A stretch of DNA of 64,000 nt from Methylomonas koyamae (GTDB lineage Bacteria; Pseudomonadota; Gammaproteobacteria; Methylococcales; Methylomonadaceae): the NCBI RefSeq assembly GCF_019669905.1, contig NZ_AP019777.1, forward strand, positions 4,796,955 to 4,860,954, read 5' to 3'. Every line of letters begins with the position of its first letter. The stretch's first letter is position 1. A program made the position numbers and the translations under genes. Shown here one piece after another: positions 1-9,258 of the stretch. The notes under the pieces were generated by a model. That model saw only the letters and a program-made list of their open reading frames with translations. It ran no database searches and was not told the origin of the DNA.

Positions 1-1015
1 AAGACGCGCGGTGCGCCAGCAAGGTTGCCTCGTCCATCAATAACGAGCGCGTTTGCGGAAAGTATTGGCGAAACTGGCTCAGAATCGCAAAGCCGTGGGT
101 ATCGATGTCGCCCCAATAATGAATTTCCTTATCCTTCAACCATTCGGCTTGCGCCAAGGCATCGAAACCGTAGCCTCGGCCGAAGATCACCATGCTATTG
201 GCAAACGGCGGAAACACCAGGCCGTTGATGTCGTTTTCGGTGACGAATACCCGCCGTACAGGCAAATTCAGCGTCGCGAATTCGCCGGCGGTCACCGTCA
301 GATCGCTCAAGCCGGCGATGCGCAGTCGGCTATCCAGCAAGCGAAAGCGAATCGTCGCCGGCTTCGCCAAAAAACCGTAGCGCGCCTCGAAGCCGGCGAC
401 GCCGGTTTGTGTGGAATCGATCGCCGCTGCTGGCAACAGCAAATCCAGCCATTCGCCGAGCAACTTTTTGCGGCTTTCGATGAATTTGCTGTCGATGCCG
501 GGCAAGCTGATTTGGCGTAGATAAATGCCTGGCCGCGGATGCTCGACGACCCAGCCGACCACGCTCAACAATTTCCGCCATTCATCGGCGTGCTCCAAGG
601 CACGTAACGGATATTTCAATAACCAAGGCCGCAAAGCAGCGAAATCGTCAAGCAGCGATGCCGCCAACTGTCCGAAAATCGCCAATTCCTTGGCATTTTT
701 CAAATACGCCGCCGCGTCGTCCGGCTTGTCGAAAACCACCGCCGCCGGCAAACGGTTACGCCCCGACAGCCGATGATTGATGTCCCGCCATTCGATGGCA
801 AAATGCTTGGCCTCAACGGCCAACCAATGTTCGACCCAAACCTGCGCGGCGGCAAAATCGGCGGCCAATTGCGCCGGGCTGGGTGACTTTAACGGAATAC
901 GCAGCGGAAACAATCCGCTCGGCGCCAGGCTTTCCGCCAGGATTTGCCCGCGCTGCCAGCGTTTGTCCAGTTCGGCGCGCAACTCGGCCGGCAAGGTCCA
1001 GACCGGCTTGCTCAT
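1..1015 (-). CDS. jetD: JetD, Toprim-containing Wadjet nuclease subunit (partial, C-terminus off window)
   Basis: This open frame starts at an ATG whose first bases overlap the jetC stop (ATGA), and it runs off the left edge after about 338 codons. The visible protein is a DUF2220/JetD-type Wadjet subunit. Its Toprim part begins near residue 258 with a V-x-V-T-E-N strand that carries the acidic Glu. It continues through F-G-x-G-Y to [10 protein letters not shown] near residue 302, which is the DxD metal-binding pair. In characterised Wadjet systems JetD is the topoisomerase-VI/Toprim-like nuclease that cuts circular plasmid DNA after loop extrusion by JetABC. The four-base overlap with jetC argues for translational coupling. 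The frame is intact as far as it can be read; the final part cannot be judged. Confidence 0.88.
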   Translation of the reverse strand, partial: MSKPVWTLPAELRAELDKRWQRGQILAESLAPSGLFPLRIPLKSPSPAQLAADFAAAQVWVEHWLAVEAKHFAIEWRDINHRLSGRNRLPAAVVFDKPDDAAAYLKNAKELAIFGQLAASLLDDFAALRPWLLKYPLRALEHADEWRKLLSVVGWVVEHPRPGIYLRQISLPGIDSKFIESRKKLLGEWLDLLLPAAAIDSTQTGVAGFEARYGFLAKPATIRFRLLDSRLRIAGLSDLTVTAGEFATLNLPVRRVFVTENDINGLVFPPFANSMVIFGRGYGFDALAQAEWLKDKEIHYWGDIDTHGFAILSQFRQYFPQTRSLLMDEATLLAHRAS

Positions 1016-4000
1016 CCGCCGCGCGCCGCGCGTTCGGCGCGGTACTCTTCGATACTCAGATTGCGCAATTTGGACGCCCGTCCTTCCTCGTTATGCACGA
1101 AGCCGACCGCCGCGACATAGGGCTCGATGATATGGATTTTCTGCAGCGGCGTGACGATCAGCAATTGCAGGTTGAGCTTTTCGAACAGCCGCAAACCGTA
1201 TTGCGCCGATTCGTCCGAGCCGCGGCCGAAGGCCTCGTCGATCACTACGAAGCGGAACGAGCGCGAACGCACCGCGCCCCATTCCAAACCGAATTGATAA
1301 GCCAGGCTGGCGGCCAGGATCGTGTAGGCCAGTTTTTCCTTTTGGCCGCCGGATTTGCCGCCGGAGTCGGAATAGTGCTCGTGCTCGCTACCGTCTTCCC
1401 GCCAGCGCTCGCTGGCGCCAAAATTGAACCAATTGCGCACGTCGGTAACCTTGGCGGTCCAGCGCCTATCTTGCTCGGCCTGACCCTCGCGGCCGCGAAA
1501 GCGCTCGATGATTTTTTTGACTTCCAGAAACTTGTTTTCCGAATACTGCTCGTCGTCGGAGCCGGTCAGCGCGCCCTCGGTGCAGGCGCGCAACTCGCTT
1601 TGAAAGTCGCGCACGTCGGCGTCCGGCGTCGGTTGCGCTTCCAGCACGATGAAGCGGTTGGTGTTGTAGTCGATCTGGGTCAAGGATTCGTTGATCAGCG
1701 CGATGCGTTCCTTGATGGTTTCCCGCTCGCGGGCCAGTTGCGACTGGAAGTTGGCGACCTCGCGGATAGTATTTTCGTTGAGCAATTCCTTGAAACGGGC
1801 CTCGAAGCGCGGCAGGTCGTCGCCTTGCAAAGCTTCCAACATGGTTTGATATTCGTGGGCGCCGCCGATGCCGACATCGACTTCCTGGGTTTCCAACGGA
1901 AAGGCCGCGCAATAGCCACGCATCGCGTCGATGATCTTGTCGCGCAAATAATTGAGCCGTTTGGTCTCGTTTTCGATTTTGGTCTGCAACCAATCGCGCA
2001 TCTCGCGCTCGCGGTTGTCGCAGGATTCCACCGTGACTTGCCGCTCGGCCAGCACTTCGCTACGTAGCGCTTCCAAAGCAGGATATTGCGCGGCGTGCGC
2101 ATCGCCGGCTTCGTTCAAGATGTCGGCGGTTTGCGCCAACAGCGCCTCGGCGGCCTGTTTGCGTTGTTCGGTGGCGCCGGTTTCCTTGATTTTGTCGCTC
2201 AAGGCCCGCTCAGTTTCCAGCAACGCGGCTTGCACCGCCGCTAGCTGTGCGCCGAGTTGCTGCAACAAATCGGAAGCCGCCTGTAGTTGCCGGCGTTCTT
2301 CGTCCAGCGCGGCGATGTCGGCGGCCAAGGGTTGCCAGTCCAGTTCGCGGAAATCGCGGTATTCGCCCAGCTTGGTTAAGGTTTCCAATTGCGCCTTGAC
2401 CGTGGTTTGCGCTTTGGCGATGTCGGCCAGACGGCCGGCTAAATCGGCTAGCTGCTTTTCCAACAGCTTGGCCTTGTTCTCCAACGCGGCGATCTTGGCG
2501 GCGTTGCTCCAGCCCAACACATAGCGGCTGCGGTCGTCGAGGCGGTGGCGGTCGTCTTTTTCGTGGCGTTCGCCGGGCGCCTTGATCTGGCCGGCGCGGG
2601 TGATGGCTTTTTGCTCGCGGCGAAATTGCTCCTGGGTCGCGCAGCAGGCCACGTCGAAGCGGTGGCCGATCTCGCGCTCCAGCCAATCGTAAAACGCCGA
2701 ATCGGGTTTGATCGCCAGTTTGCGTGCCAACGAATCGCGGTGCAGCTCCGGCAAGTCGCCGCGCAGGCCCGGCCTGACCCGGAAGTAAACCAGGCGGCCG
2801 CGCAAATGGGTTTGCTCCACCCAATCGGCCACCGCCGCGTAATGCGCATCCGGCACCAGCAGCGACAAACCGAAATTGCGCAACAGCCGTTCGGCGGCGC
2901 CTTCCCAATCCTTGTCTTCGTCGCGCACCTGGATCAATTCGCCGGCAAACGGCATCTCGTCCTCGGCCAGATTCAGCGCCCGACACAGCGCCTGGCGCAT
3001 TTTGATTTGCGTATCTTCGATGTTGCTGCGCCGCGCCTTCAGGCTGGCCAGCTCGTTTTGCAAGTCCTGGTGCTCGCTACGGCCTTGGGCGAAGGCCACG
3101 CCGATTTCGTTGGCCTGATTTTGCAGATCGGCTTCGCGCACCTCCGCGCTTTCCCGCAGCTCAGTGAAACGCATTTGCTGCGCCAGAAAGGCTTCGGCGT
3201 CTGCCGGTGCCGGCAAATCCAGGCTTTGCAGCAATTGTTGGTAACGGCCGGACTTGTCGCGGCGGCGCGCCAGCTCGTCTTGCAGGCGCTCAATTTCCAG
3301 GCCCAATTGCGCGATACGGTCGCCGCCATTGGCGGCAATATTGCGCTGCAATTCGCGCTCGTCGAGTTGCTGTTGCCGCTTGCGCTGGTTCAGCCGCTCG
3401 AGTTGGGTATTCTGTCTGGCCAATTCCTCGTCCAAGCCGGCCAGCCGCTTTTCCAGCAAGCCCCGCTTCAGGCCTGCAAAAAACGGCCGCAAGGCTTCGC
3501 GGCAGGCGCGCAGGGTTTCGGTTTGCTCGTTGAGTTGGGTGTGGCGCTGGCAATCGGCGACCAGCGGCGTCAACAGGCTCATCTGCCGCTTGGCCTTCAA
3601 AACCGCGTCGTGGGCGCGGTTCAGGTCGTCGAAATGATTGATCAGCGCAGTGATGCGCGGCTCCACTTCGGAGGGTTCCAGCATGTGGCTGCGCACGAAG
3701 TCGGTCAGATTGCCGACCGATTTCATCGATACGGTTTGATGGAACAATTCCAGCGCTTGCTCGTTGTCGATGCCGAAGCGGCGGCGAAACCAGGCGCCGT
3801 AGGGCGGAAAGCTGTCGTGCAACTCGGCGCCCAGACCGCGCAGCTTCTTGCGCAATTGGCCGATGTCGCTGCCAAAATCGGCGAAGTCGGCGGCGATGCT
3901 CAAGTCCCGTTCGGCACCGACGAACAGCCGCGCCGGCTGGCCCTGACGGTCGCTGATCCAGAACACTTGGGCCAGCGTCACGGTCTGGTCGTAGCCGGCG

Positions 4001-4389
4001 TTATGGAACACGCCCAATATTACGGAATAACTGTTGTCGCCGCGCAAGGCCACCGGCTTGGCGCTGCCGCTGACTTCGTTGCGCTCGGATTTGTAATGGC
4101 CCAACACATAGGAACGCAGACTGCGCTCCTTGGCGTCGGCGCCGGCGGCCTTGTTGTAGGCGATGCGGTGGGCCGGCACCAATAAAGTGGTCACCGCATC
4201 GACCAGCGTCGATTTGCCGGAACCGATGTCGCCGGTCAACAGCGCGTTGCGGCCGTTCAAATGCAAGACCCAAACCCGGCCGTCGAAGGTGCCCCAGTTA
4301 TAGACTTCCAGGCGTTGCAAGCGAAAGCCGGACAAGGCGTCGTCGTCGACGAAGTCCAGGGAAAATTGCAGGTCGTTAGTGGCGGTCAT
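1012..4389 (-). CDS. jetC: JetC, SMC-like ATPase of Wadjet
   Basis: A 1125-residue SMC-like/MksB-class ATPase. Walker A is G-D-I-G-S-G-K-S-T at residues 53-61. A long charged coiled-coil region runs over roughly residues 280-800. The ABC signature S-G-G-Q is near 1013 and the Walker B I-D-E-A near 1050, so both halves of the head are present. In Wadjet this subunit forms the DNA loop-extruding motor with JetA and JetB. Its start lies 229 bases from the jetB stop, a gap occupied by a large palindrome, whereas jetD overlaps its end by four bases. No clear Shine-Dalgarno is visible before the ATG. The frame is uninterrupted, so the motor is probably functional. Confidence 0.92.
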   Translation of the reverse strand: MTATNDLQFSLDFVDDDALSGFRLQRLEVYNWGTFDGRVWVLHLNGRNALLTGDIGSGKSTLVDAVTTLLVPAHRIAYNKAAGADAKERSLRSYVLGHYKSERNEVSGSAKPVALRGDNSYSVILGVFHNAGYDQTVTLAQVFWISDRQGQPARLFVGAERDLSIAADFADFGSDIGQLRKKLRGLGAELHDSFPPYGAWFRRRFGIDNEQALELFHQTVSMKSVGNLTDFVRSHMLEPSEVEPRITALINHFDDLNRAHDAVLKAKRQMSLLTPLVADCQRHTQLNEQTETLRACREALRPFFAGLKRGLLEKRLAGLDEELARQNTQLERLNQRKRQQQLDERELQRNIAANGGDRIAQLGLEIERLQDELARRRDKSGRYQQLLQSLDLPAPADAEAFLAQQMRFTELRESAEVREADLQNQANEIGVAFAQGRSEHQDLQNELASLKARRSNIEDTQIKMRQALCRALNLAEDEMPFAGELIQVRDEDKDWEGAAERLLRNFGLSLLVPDAHYAAVADWVEQTHLRGRLVYFRVRPGLRGDLPELHRDSLARKLAIKPDSAFYDWLEREIGHRFDVACCATQEQFRREQKAITRAGQIKAPGERHEKDDRHRLDDRSRYVLGWSNAAKIAALENKAKLLEKQLADLAGRLADIAKAQTTVKAQLETLTKLGEYRDFRELDWQPLAADIAALDEERRQLQAASDLLQQLGAQLAAVQAALLETERALSDKIKETGATEQRKQAAEALLAQTADILNEAGDAHAAQYPALEALRSEVLAERQVTVESCDNREREMRDWLQTKIENETKRLNYLRDKIIDAMRGYCAAFPLETQEVDVGIGGAHEYQTMLEALQGDDLPRFEARFKELLNENTIREVANFQSQLARERETIKERIALINESLTQIDYNTNRFIVLEAQPTPDADVRDFQSELRACTEGALTGSDDEQYSENKFLEVKKIIERFRGREGQAEQDRRWTAKVTDVRNWFNFGASERWREDGSEHEHYSDSGGKSGGQKEKLAYTILAASLAYQFGLEWGAVRSRSFRFVVIDEAFGRGSDESAQYGLRLFEKLNLQLLIVTPLQKIHIIEPYVAAVGFVHNEEGRASKLRNLSIEEYRAERAARGG

Positions 4390-4440
4390 GGCGTGGCGGA
4401 ATTTTGGTCGAGACGATGTAAAACGAAATGAACGTCCTCC

Positions 4441-4588
4441 CCCGCTGCCCGAATGCCATTTAGCTTAAGCTGCTTCCCCCTTTGCAAAAGGGTGATCGAG
4501 GGGGATTTATTCAGAAAATCTCCCCTAACCCCTCTTTGGAAAAGAGGGGGACAAACCACGATATACCTAATGGCATTGTCCCGGCGGG
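4441..4588. repeat. 148-bp imperfect palindromic element between jetB and jetC
   Basis: The two halves are imperfect reverse complements around a centre near 4515. The outer arms pair AATGCCATT (left, 4452-4460) with AATGGCATT (right, 4569-4577). The inner arms pair a CCCCCTTTGCAAAAGGG-like run with its counterpart CCCTCTTTGGAAAAGAGGG. Rich C/G runs and central AT make a long potential cruciform or hairpin. This is the look of a small non-autonomous palindromic repeat (REP/MITE-like). It is inserted about 50 bases before jetC and could attenuate or separate jetC expression from jetB. No ORF is supported inside it. Confidence 0.7.
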
Positions 4589-4618
4589 AAAGCGCGATGG
4601 GGATCAATCTACGCAGAA

Positions 4619-5251
4619 TCACTCTCCGCCTTCCCGGCCGCCAAGCCATTGCGCTTGATACTCGGCCAATCGGGCGTCGAATTCCGACAGCCACTGCGCA
4701 TCGACAAAAGCTTTCAATATCCGCCTGACTTCGTAATTGGCCGACTGCCCGGAAGCCGCCTTGAGTTTGCGCAAGAAACCCAGTTCGACCACCTTGTTGA
4801 TATGAGTTTCGATCTGATCGATCAGCCGCGCCTCGTTGCTGCGTGGCGGCAAAAACACCCGGATCAACTCGACGATGTCCTCGCGCGACAAGACCAACCG
4901 AGTCTCGCCGCCGCCGCGGTCGAACTCGGCCAAACGCTTGCGCAGCAAGGCCAACAACAAGCTGACCGGTAACGACAACGGCCGGCGCGCGATCAAACGC
5001 GGCAACTTGGCCGCAGTGTCGTCCTCTTCGGCGTCGGCTTGGCGCGAACGCAAAAACGCATAACCCTCGGCCTCGTCCAGCACCAACTCCAAACCCAACA
5101 CCGCCACGTAATCCCGCACCCTGGCTTGCAGATTCAGCAAGGCATTCCAAAGGCCGCCGTCGGTTTCCTGGTAGATCACGCCTTTCAAAAGCGGGATGAT
5201 TACGGCCGACAGGTCGTACGTCTGCGAAATGTCGGGTTCGGCGTCGGTCAT
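4619..5251 (-). CDS. jetB: JetB, DUF4194 Wadjet subunit
   Basis: A 210-residue protein of the DUF4194/JetB (MksE-like) type, the kleisin-associated winged-helix subunit of the Wadjet motor. The family is recognised from the I-I-P-L-L-K-G-V-I-Y start, the R-x-R-D-Y-V...L-x-L-x-L-D-E-A-E-G-Y-A segment and the R-R-P-L-S-L-P-V-S-L-L-L helix. A C-terminal winged-helix-like part follows with H-I-N-K-V-V-E-L-G-F-L. The ATG is at 5249-5251. It sits upstream of jetC as expected, but jetA, normally adjacent, is about 4.3 kb further upstream. It therefore probably needs its own promoter in the 5252-5403 gap or read-through from the inserted genes. Length and frame look normal. Confidence 0.85.
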   Translation of the reverse strand: MTDAEPDISQTYDLSAVIIPLLKGVIYQETDGGLWNALLNLQARVRDYVAVLGLELVLDEAEGYAFLRSRQADAEEDDTAAKLPRLIARRPLSLPVSLLLALLRKRLAEFDRGGGETRLVLSREDIVELIRVFLPPRSNEARLIDQIETHINKVVELGFLRKLKAASGQSANYEVRRILKAFVDAQWLSEFDARLAEYQAQWLGGREGGE

Positions 5252-5403
5252 GGTGAAATCGTTTTAATTGAGCAGGCGTTGAATTGCGCGTATTTTAGGG
5301 TAAAACCATAGCCACCAGAGATAGCCTGCGTTATGACTTTCGATGCTACTATCCATTGCCAACTGGAAAAGCGGAGTTTTACGGACTTAACAAGCAAAGC
5401 CTT

Positions 5404-5634
5404 ATGAATCGGAACCAGGCATTAGAACTGCTGAGAAAACTCAAACCCGTTGTCGCGCAACGGTTTGACGTAGACATTTTGGTCAGCTTCGATGGTCCGG
5501 CGACCTCGGCGCGGTATTTCGGCGTGCAGTTTTATCTGGAAGATCAATTGGGCCGCCCGGTGGATTTGGTCACCGATAAAGCCTTGCGCCCGGAATTGCG
5601 GCCGTTCATAGAAAAGGAAGCTATCGATGTCTGA
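5404..5634 (+). pseudogene. MntA-like nucleotidyltransferase remnant with catalytic motif deleted
   Basis: A 76-codon frame starts with M-N-R-N-Q-A-L-E-L-L. It resembles MNT-domain antitoxins of the HEPN/MNT type, including the D-I-L-V-S-F-D-G-P-A-T-S stretch and the C-terminal L-R-P-F-I-E-K-E-A. In intact relatives a segment carrying the GS-x-x-R/D motif lies between the leader helix and D-I-L-V. Here A-Q-R-F-D-V runs directly into D-I-L-V, so about 25 residues including the nucleotide-binding Gly-Ser appear to be lost by an in-frame deletion. The protein could still be made and overlaps the following HEPN remnant by 8 bases, but it should not be catalytically active. An upstream ATG (from 5356) is possible but adds unrelated sequence. 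Confidence 0.6.
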
Positions 5635-5963
5635 AACCGCCGGGCGGGAATGGCGTTTCTATTTGGACGACATGCGGGCATTTGCTGAAAAAGTGCTCAC
5701 TTATACCGATGGCTTCGATCAACAGGGCTTTACCGATAGTGGATTGAACTACGATGCCACGGTGCGCAACCTGGAATTGATCGGCGAAGCTGCGACCCAC
5801 ATTCCATGCGAAATTCGCGAAAACAATCCGCAAATTCCCTAGCGCATGATCATCGCCTCCCGGAATCGACAACGATACACTGTGGAGCATCATCCAGACC
5901 GATATAACCGCGTTGCTGCCTTTGCTTCACCATCTACGGCAAACCAGCATTCAAACAGAATAG
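5627..5963 (+). pseudogene. HepT-like (DUF86) HEPN toxin remnant
   Basis: The first 71 codons read as the N-terminal two-thirds of a DUF86 HEPN ribonuclease (F-Y-L-D-D-M, N-Y-D-A-T-V-R-N-L-E-L-I-G-E-A). The frame ends at TAG (5840-5842), where relatives have Trp after I-P. Downstream, the continuation is still recognisable: R-x-I-I-A-S-R-N-R, then in another frame N-D-T-L-W-S-I-I-Q-T-D-I up to TAG at 5961-5963. The bases between R-N-R and N-D-T are missing, which removes the H of the catalytic R-x4-6-H motif. One nonsense change plus a frameshifting deletion of the active site makes this a dead toxin, paired with the damaged MNT gene just before it. Confidence 0.7.
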
Positions 5964-6056
5964 GTTGAATCGGCGTGGACGCGAGACGGACATGACCAAC
6001 TCAGACAGTTGACAGCCATATTAAAGACCCGTCAAATAACATTAGGAGATGCCATC

Positions 6057-6317
6057 ATGCCCACCAGCGTCGCACTAAGCCCACATTTAGAAGCTTTCAT
6101 CCGCGAACAAATTAGCAGCGGCCGTTATAACAATACCAGTGAAGTGGTGCGTGCGGCCTTGCGATTGATGGAAGAACAACAGCAACGCCAGGCTTTACAA
6201 CTGGAAGCGCTGAAAGCGGAAATCGCTGCCGGCAAAGCCAGTGGGCCCGGCATCCCAGCCGATAGCGTTTTCGCGCGATTAGAGGCAAAGTACCAGCAAC
6301 AAGCCGATAGCCAGTGA
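6057..6317 (+). CDS. parD: ParD-like ribbon-helix-helix antitoxin
   Basis: An 86-residue protein. The start at 6057 is preferred over an upstream in-frame start because TAGGAG lies just upstream. The N-terminal ribbon-helix-helix is clear: S-V-A-L-S-P-H-L-E-A-F-I, then S-G-R-Y-N-N-T-S-E-V-V-R-A-A-L-R. An acidic, glutamine-rich helical tail follows (E-E-Q-Q-Q-R-Q-A-L), typical of ParD antitoxins that wrap their ParE partner. The stop overlaps a GTG start for the adjoining toxin, the classic parDE arrangement. The antitoxin frame is intact, but the toxin is not. ParD proteins normally repress their own promoter. Confidence 0.85.
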   Translation: MPTSVALSPHLEAFIREQISSGRYNNTSEVVRAALRLMEEQQQRQALQLEALKAEIAAGKASGPGIPADSVFARLEAKYQQQADSQ

Positions 6318-6611
6318 GCAAGCTGATTGTAACGCCTCTGGCTAAACGCGACATCGAAGCAATCGGCGATTAGATCGCCCAGGATAATCCCCGCCGCGCA
6401 CTCGGATTTGTCAGAGAGTTATGCTCAGTGCAAAACCATCGCCGTAAATCAGCTAGGCTACCGTCTCCGTCCTGAGCTGGTGGATAACCTCCGCTCATGC
6501 GCCTATGGCAACTACTTGATTTTCTTTAGCGCCACCGAGCAAGAACTAACCATTATCAGGGTACTCCACGGCACCCGGGACATATCTGGCGAGTTCACCT
6601 CAGATCAGTAG
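6314..6611 (+). pseudogene. ParE-like toxin, disrupted by nonsense and frameshift
   Basis: Starting at GTG 6314 (overlapping the parD stop), the frame reads V-S-K-L-I-V-T-P-L-A-K-R-D-I-E-A-I-G-D and then hits TAG, where ParE proteins have Tyr in D-Y-I. After the stop the same frame continues (I-A-Q-D-N-P-R-R-A-L-x-F-V-R-E-L). It then shifts into the frame encoding C-K-T-I-A-V-N-Q-L-G-Y-R-L-R-P-E-L, L-R-S-C-A-Y-G-N-Y-L-I-F-F and I-I-R-V-L-H-G-T-R-D, the end of a RelE/ParE fold. At least two inactivating changes are visible, so no full-length toxin can be made. The open stretch 6408-6611 alone should not be taken as a gene. Confidence 0.78.
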
Positions 6612-6717
6612 CTATAAGGTAAACGGGATAACGAGCGCCGCCACAGATAGGTTGTGTAGGCGCTCCGGTCGCGACGATGCGCTTAACGGCAACATCTTAT
6701 GCCGCAGGTTATCGGGT

Positions 6718-8292
6718 TTATGGATTGATTCCACAGAGTTCGCGAGCCTTGTGTGCAAGTGCCTCCGCACGTAGGGCTAAAAAGGCCTCATAGTTGTCAT
6801 CGAAAAGCGCATTCGGACAAAGATGTGACTGAAGAATTGCGTCGATATTTGCTGCCATCTTTCCCCGATAAATGCTCGGGCGATCACCACCAAGCGCACG
6901 ATTGTCAGACCGAGCGATGAAGCAAAAGTTGGCCAAAAGATTTTCGCTCTTAGCGGTTTGACCAGATGTTGCCAAGAAAGCTTTTGGCATGAGGTGATGA
7001 AATTCCTTTCTATTGTATAGCTGGAGTTTCTGGCGCAGATTGATAGGAGTCCCGCTAATAAAGTTCATGGGGCTATTTTGTGCCAATAGAGCTATAAACG
7101 TCTTCGTGTTTACGGAACCGATCAAGAACCTATTGGTAGTAAAGAAATCGGAGGACACGCTGACTACTATCTCCGCTAAGCGTGAAGTATTTCCCTCTCG
7201 AAGTTTTTTTGCTTCAACTATATCTATATCTAGGTGGCGCAATACACCGGCACTGTATCGTCCTGAGAAAGCTGATCGCCAAAACCAATTCGACAAAATA
7301 TGTCTTTGCTGGTCGCTAACTGCGACCTCTGTGTTTGTTGGCGCAGCAAAGAAAACCGCAAGGGGAATGAGCGCATTTTCAAAAGGTAAGGCCGATATAG
7401 AGGGTAGATGGAACGTGTTTTCCAAGAAGTCCAGCGCACCTCGAATACCATTTATCACCTCACCAAACCGCTCACGAACTGCTGCTCCATTTAGCTTAAC
7501 AAGACTTTCTGGGCGAGAAGACCCCGTAAGAATTGCTGCAGTACATCTGAGCAAAAGGCTTATATCATTAGAAAGCTCTGTAAACCCGTAGTCGCTAAGC
7601 TCAGAAATTAGATCTTCAAATTCCGCCTGTAGTTGAAAGTCTTCACTCCAAGTCCAAGCCGATAGAAGCTGGAGCGTATCCAAGGGAACGCCTTGTCGAT
7701 TAATTCGTTCGAAAATTATCGCAACTTTTTCCTTTTCATCAGTACGAAAGGTTTGAACCGGAATTCGTGCCTCCCTAAAAACTGTTTGCATCGCATCAAT
7801 CTTTAAAGCTAGCTCGTCATTCATGGAGCGAGTAAGCCTTCGATATTCGGTTGTATTGAATATGGCGCGTAACGGGAAGTGCCGATCAGAATTAACTTCT
7901 TCAGGCGATAGAGCAAAAAACTGCGTTTCCTGAACATCCGCCACCTGTTGGTAATCGAAGAAGACGTCTTTCCATGTTTCGGAGTTGCCTTTAAGCTCCG
8001 TTTGAAAAACGCCAAATATCGAGGTAACTCGCTGCTGTCCATCTAGTACATAGTCGATTGGAAAATCGGCTTGTGGGTCAGGTAGATTAAACGGCCCCAG
8101 CTTTTTTTCTGTTCTCAGGCGTTCGCTTGTTCTCCAGAACAGAAGAGAGCCGAAAGGATAGCCTTTGTAGATACTGTCTACGAGAAAAGCCACACGATCC
8201 GGTTCCCACACAAACCCTCTTTGGAATGCGGGGATACGGATTTGCCCTCGATAGACCGAATCGAGTATTTCACGAATAGTTAAATTATCCAT
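6718..8292 (-). CDS. DUF262 / GmrSD-like protein with C-terminal HNH-like motif
   Basis: A 524-residue protein with the DUF262 N-domain: I-P-x-F-Q-R-G-F-V-W near 20-29, F-G-S-L-L-F-W near 47-53, and the diagnostic D-G-Q-Q-R at 84-88 (nucleotide-hydrolysing in characterised members). A second conserved block, E-R-I-N-R-Q-G-V-P-L, is near 195-204. Near the C-terminus, F-H-H-L-M-P-K at 431-437 followed by Asn residues at 451, 455 and 464 resembles an HNH/DUF1524 nuclease. This is the layout of GmrSD-type type IV restriction and related anti-phage proteins. It lies inside the interval separating jetA and jetB, on the same strand as the jet genes, and its AT content is higher than theirs, suggesting separate acquisition. 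The target (modified DNA or other) cannot be read from sequence. Confidence 0.8.
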   Translation of the reverse strand: MDNLTIREILDSVYRGQIRIPAFQRGFVWEPDRVAFLVDSIYKGYPFGSLLFWRTSERLRTEKKLGPFNLPDPQADFPIDYVLDGQQRVTSIFGVFQTELKGNSETWKDVFFDYQQVADVQETQFFALSPEEVNSDRHFPLRAIFNTTEYRRLTRSMNDELALKIDAMQTVFREARIPVQTFRTDEKEKVAIIFERINRQGVPLDTLQLLSAWTWSEDFQLQAEFEDLISELSDYGFTELSNDISLLLRCTAAILTGSSRPESLVKLNGAAVRERFGEVINGIRGALDFLENTFHLPSISALPFENALIPLAVFFAAPTNTEVAVSDQQRHILSNWFWRSAFSGRYSAGVLRHLDIDIVEAKKLREGNTSRLAEIVVSVSSDFFTTNRFLIGSVNTKTFIALLAQNSPMNFISGTPINLRQKLQLYNRKEFHHLMPKAFLATSGQTAKSENLLANFCFIARSDNRALGGDRPSIYRGKMAANIDAILQSHLCPNALFDDNYEAFLALRAEALAHKARELCGINP

Positions 8293-8373
8293 GATTTTCC
8301 ATTACTATGTTATTGATATCAAATAATAAATTAAGACAGTAAGGCATAGACATATTGCGCTGCATGTCGGCCT

Positions 8374-8669
8374 TTAATTATGTGGCTCATTATCGGTAAC
8401 CAGAGCTTGACCTTTCATGACGCCGAATCGGCGTTGCGGGTAATTTTCCACTAACTCTCGAATTTGGGCATCGATTTCAGCGTCGGATAATTTCAGTCGG
8501 TTTGCTTCGAGTGCGGCCATTGACGCTGATGCGCTAACTTTTGACGGCGGTGCGGGAAAGGACGGCTCAACGAAAGTCACCAAAACTTTTACCAGCCGGT
8601 AACGTTCACGGCCGCCTTGAAAGCCAAGCCTTGTTTGGGATCGTAAATCACTTCAGCGGTTTGCAACAT
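8374..8669 (-). pseudogene. frameshifted small antitoxin-like gene
   Basis: From ATG at 8669 the frame reads M-L-Q-T-A-E-V-I-Y-D-P-K-Q-G-L-A-F-K and soon stops. One base over, at about 8615, G-G-R-E-R-Y-R-L-V-K-V-L-V-T-F-V-E-P-S-F-P continues. It runs through M-A-A-L-E-A-N-R-L-K-L-S-D-A-E-I-D-A-Q-I-R-E-L-V to a stop at 8374. Joined, this makes about 98 residues with an N-terminal beta part and a helical tail, the build of small antitoxins. The family is not identified and no toxin partner lies next to it. The 69-codon open part alone begins inside the reading frame and is probably not a true start. Confidence 0.45.
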
Positions 8670-8847
8670 GACATGCCTCTGTTTTGATAATCCTCTCAAG
8701 ATACAAGTATCCCACGATTCGAACGAAAATCCTCCGGTAATCCAGAGGATTTACTTGTCATGAATAATCCTCGCGCGTTAAGCTGACTTTCTCTTAAAAA
8801 CGCCATATCAAATACGAAAGGCCTTTAAAATCAAGGATTCACCCTTT

Positions 8848-9258
8848 ATGCATCAAGACACCCGCTGGAAACAGCGCTTCGCCAATTATCAAAACGCTTT
8901 GGCGCAGTTAACCAAGTTCATCGACAAAGGCGAGCTCAATGAATTGGAAGAACAAGGCTTGATTCAGGCCTTCGCATATACCCACGAACTGGCCTGGAAC
9001 GTGTTGCGCGAATATTTGCTGGAAAAAGGCCATCAGGACATCCTCGGCTCGCGGGACGCAACGCGGATGGCATTCAAATTGGGTTTGATCGACGACGGCG
9101 ACAGTTGGATGGATATGATTCGCGACCGGAATCGCACCAGCCATAGTTACAATCAGGACACCGCCCAAGCGATCGCCGCAAATATCAAGCAACGCTTTCT
9201 CGGCTTGTTCGTCCAGTTGCAAATCAAGCTACGGAATTTGCCGGATGACAGCGATTAG
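8848..9258 (+). CDS. hepT: HepT-type HEPN toxin (nucleotidyltransferase substrate-binding family)
   Basis: A 136-residue helical HEPN protein of the family called nucleotidyltransferase substrate-binding protein. Near residues 94-101 it carries R-x4-H-x-Y (R94, H99, Y101). R and H form the RNase site, and the Tyr corresponds to the residue that MntA partners AMPylate in characterised HEPN/MNT systems. It overlaps the next gene by 14 bases, so the pair is co-translated. Its orientation is opposite to the flanking jet genes. Unlike the second HEPN copy at 5627, this one keeps its catalytic motif and is presumably functional. The exact RNA target is unknown. Confidence 0.85.
   Translation: MHQDTRWKQRFANYQNALAQLTKFIDKGELNELEEQGLIQAFAYTHELAWNVLREYLLEKGHQDILGSRDATRMAFKLGLIDDGDSWMDMIRDRNRTSHSYNQDTAQAIAANIKQRFLGLFVQLQIKLRNLPDDSD

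Noticed and set aside
883..2067. Plus-strand frame of 394 codons near the left edge
   Set aside because: Antisense to the jetC C-terminus and jetD start, which have catalytic motifs and a coupled overlap. No motif is visible in the plus-strand product.
2545..4185. Long plus-strand frame of 546 codons opposite jetC
   Set aside because: It lies wholly antisense to jetC, which carries complete Walker A, signature and Walker B motifs. The plus-strand product is a low-complexity Ala/Gln/Leu-rich translation typical of shadows in GC-rich DNA.
4386..5150. Minus-strand 254-codon frame overlapping jetB and the palindrome
   Set aside because: It shares the strand with jetB but uses another frame. Its product is Arg/Gly-rich and crosses the palindrome, while jetB has a recognisable family pattern.
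6408..6611. 67-codon frame as an independent gene
   Set aside because: It is the C-terminal part of a ParE toxin whose N-terminal part is in another frame upstream. The apparent start is internal.
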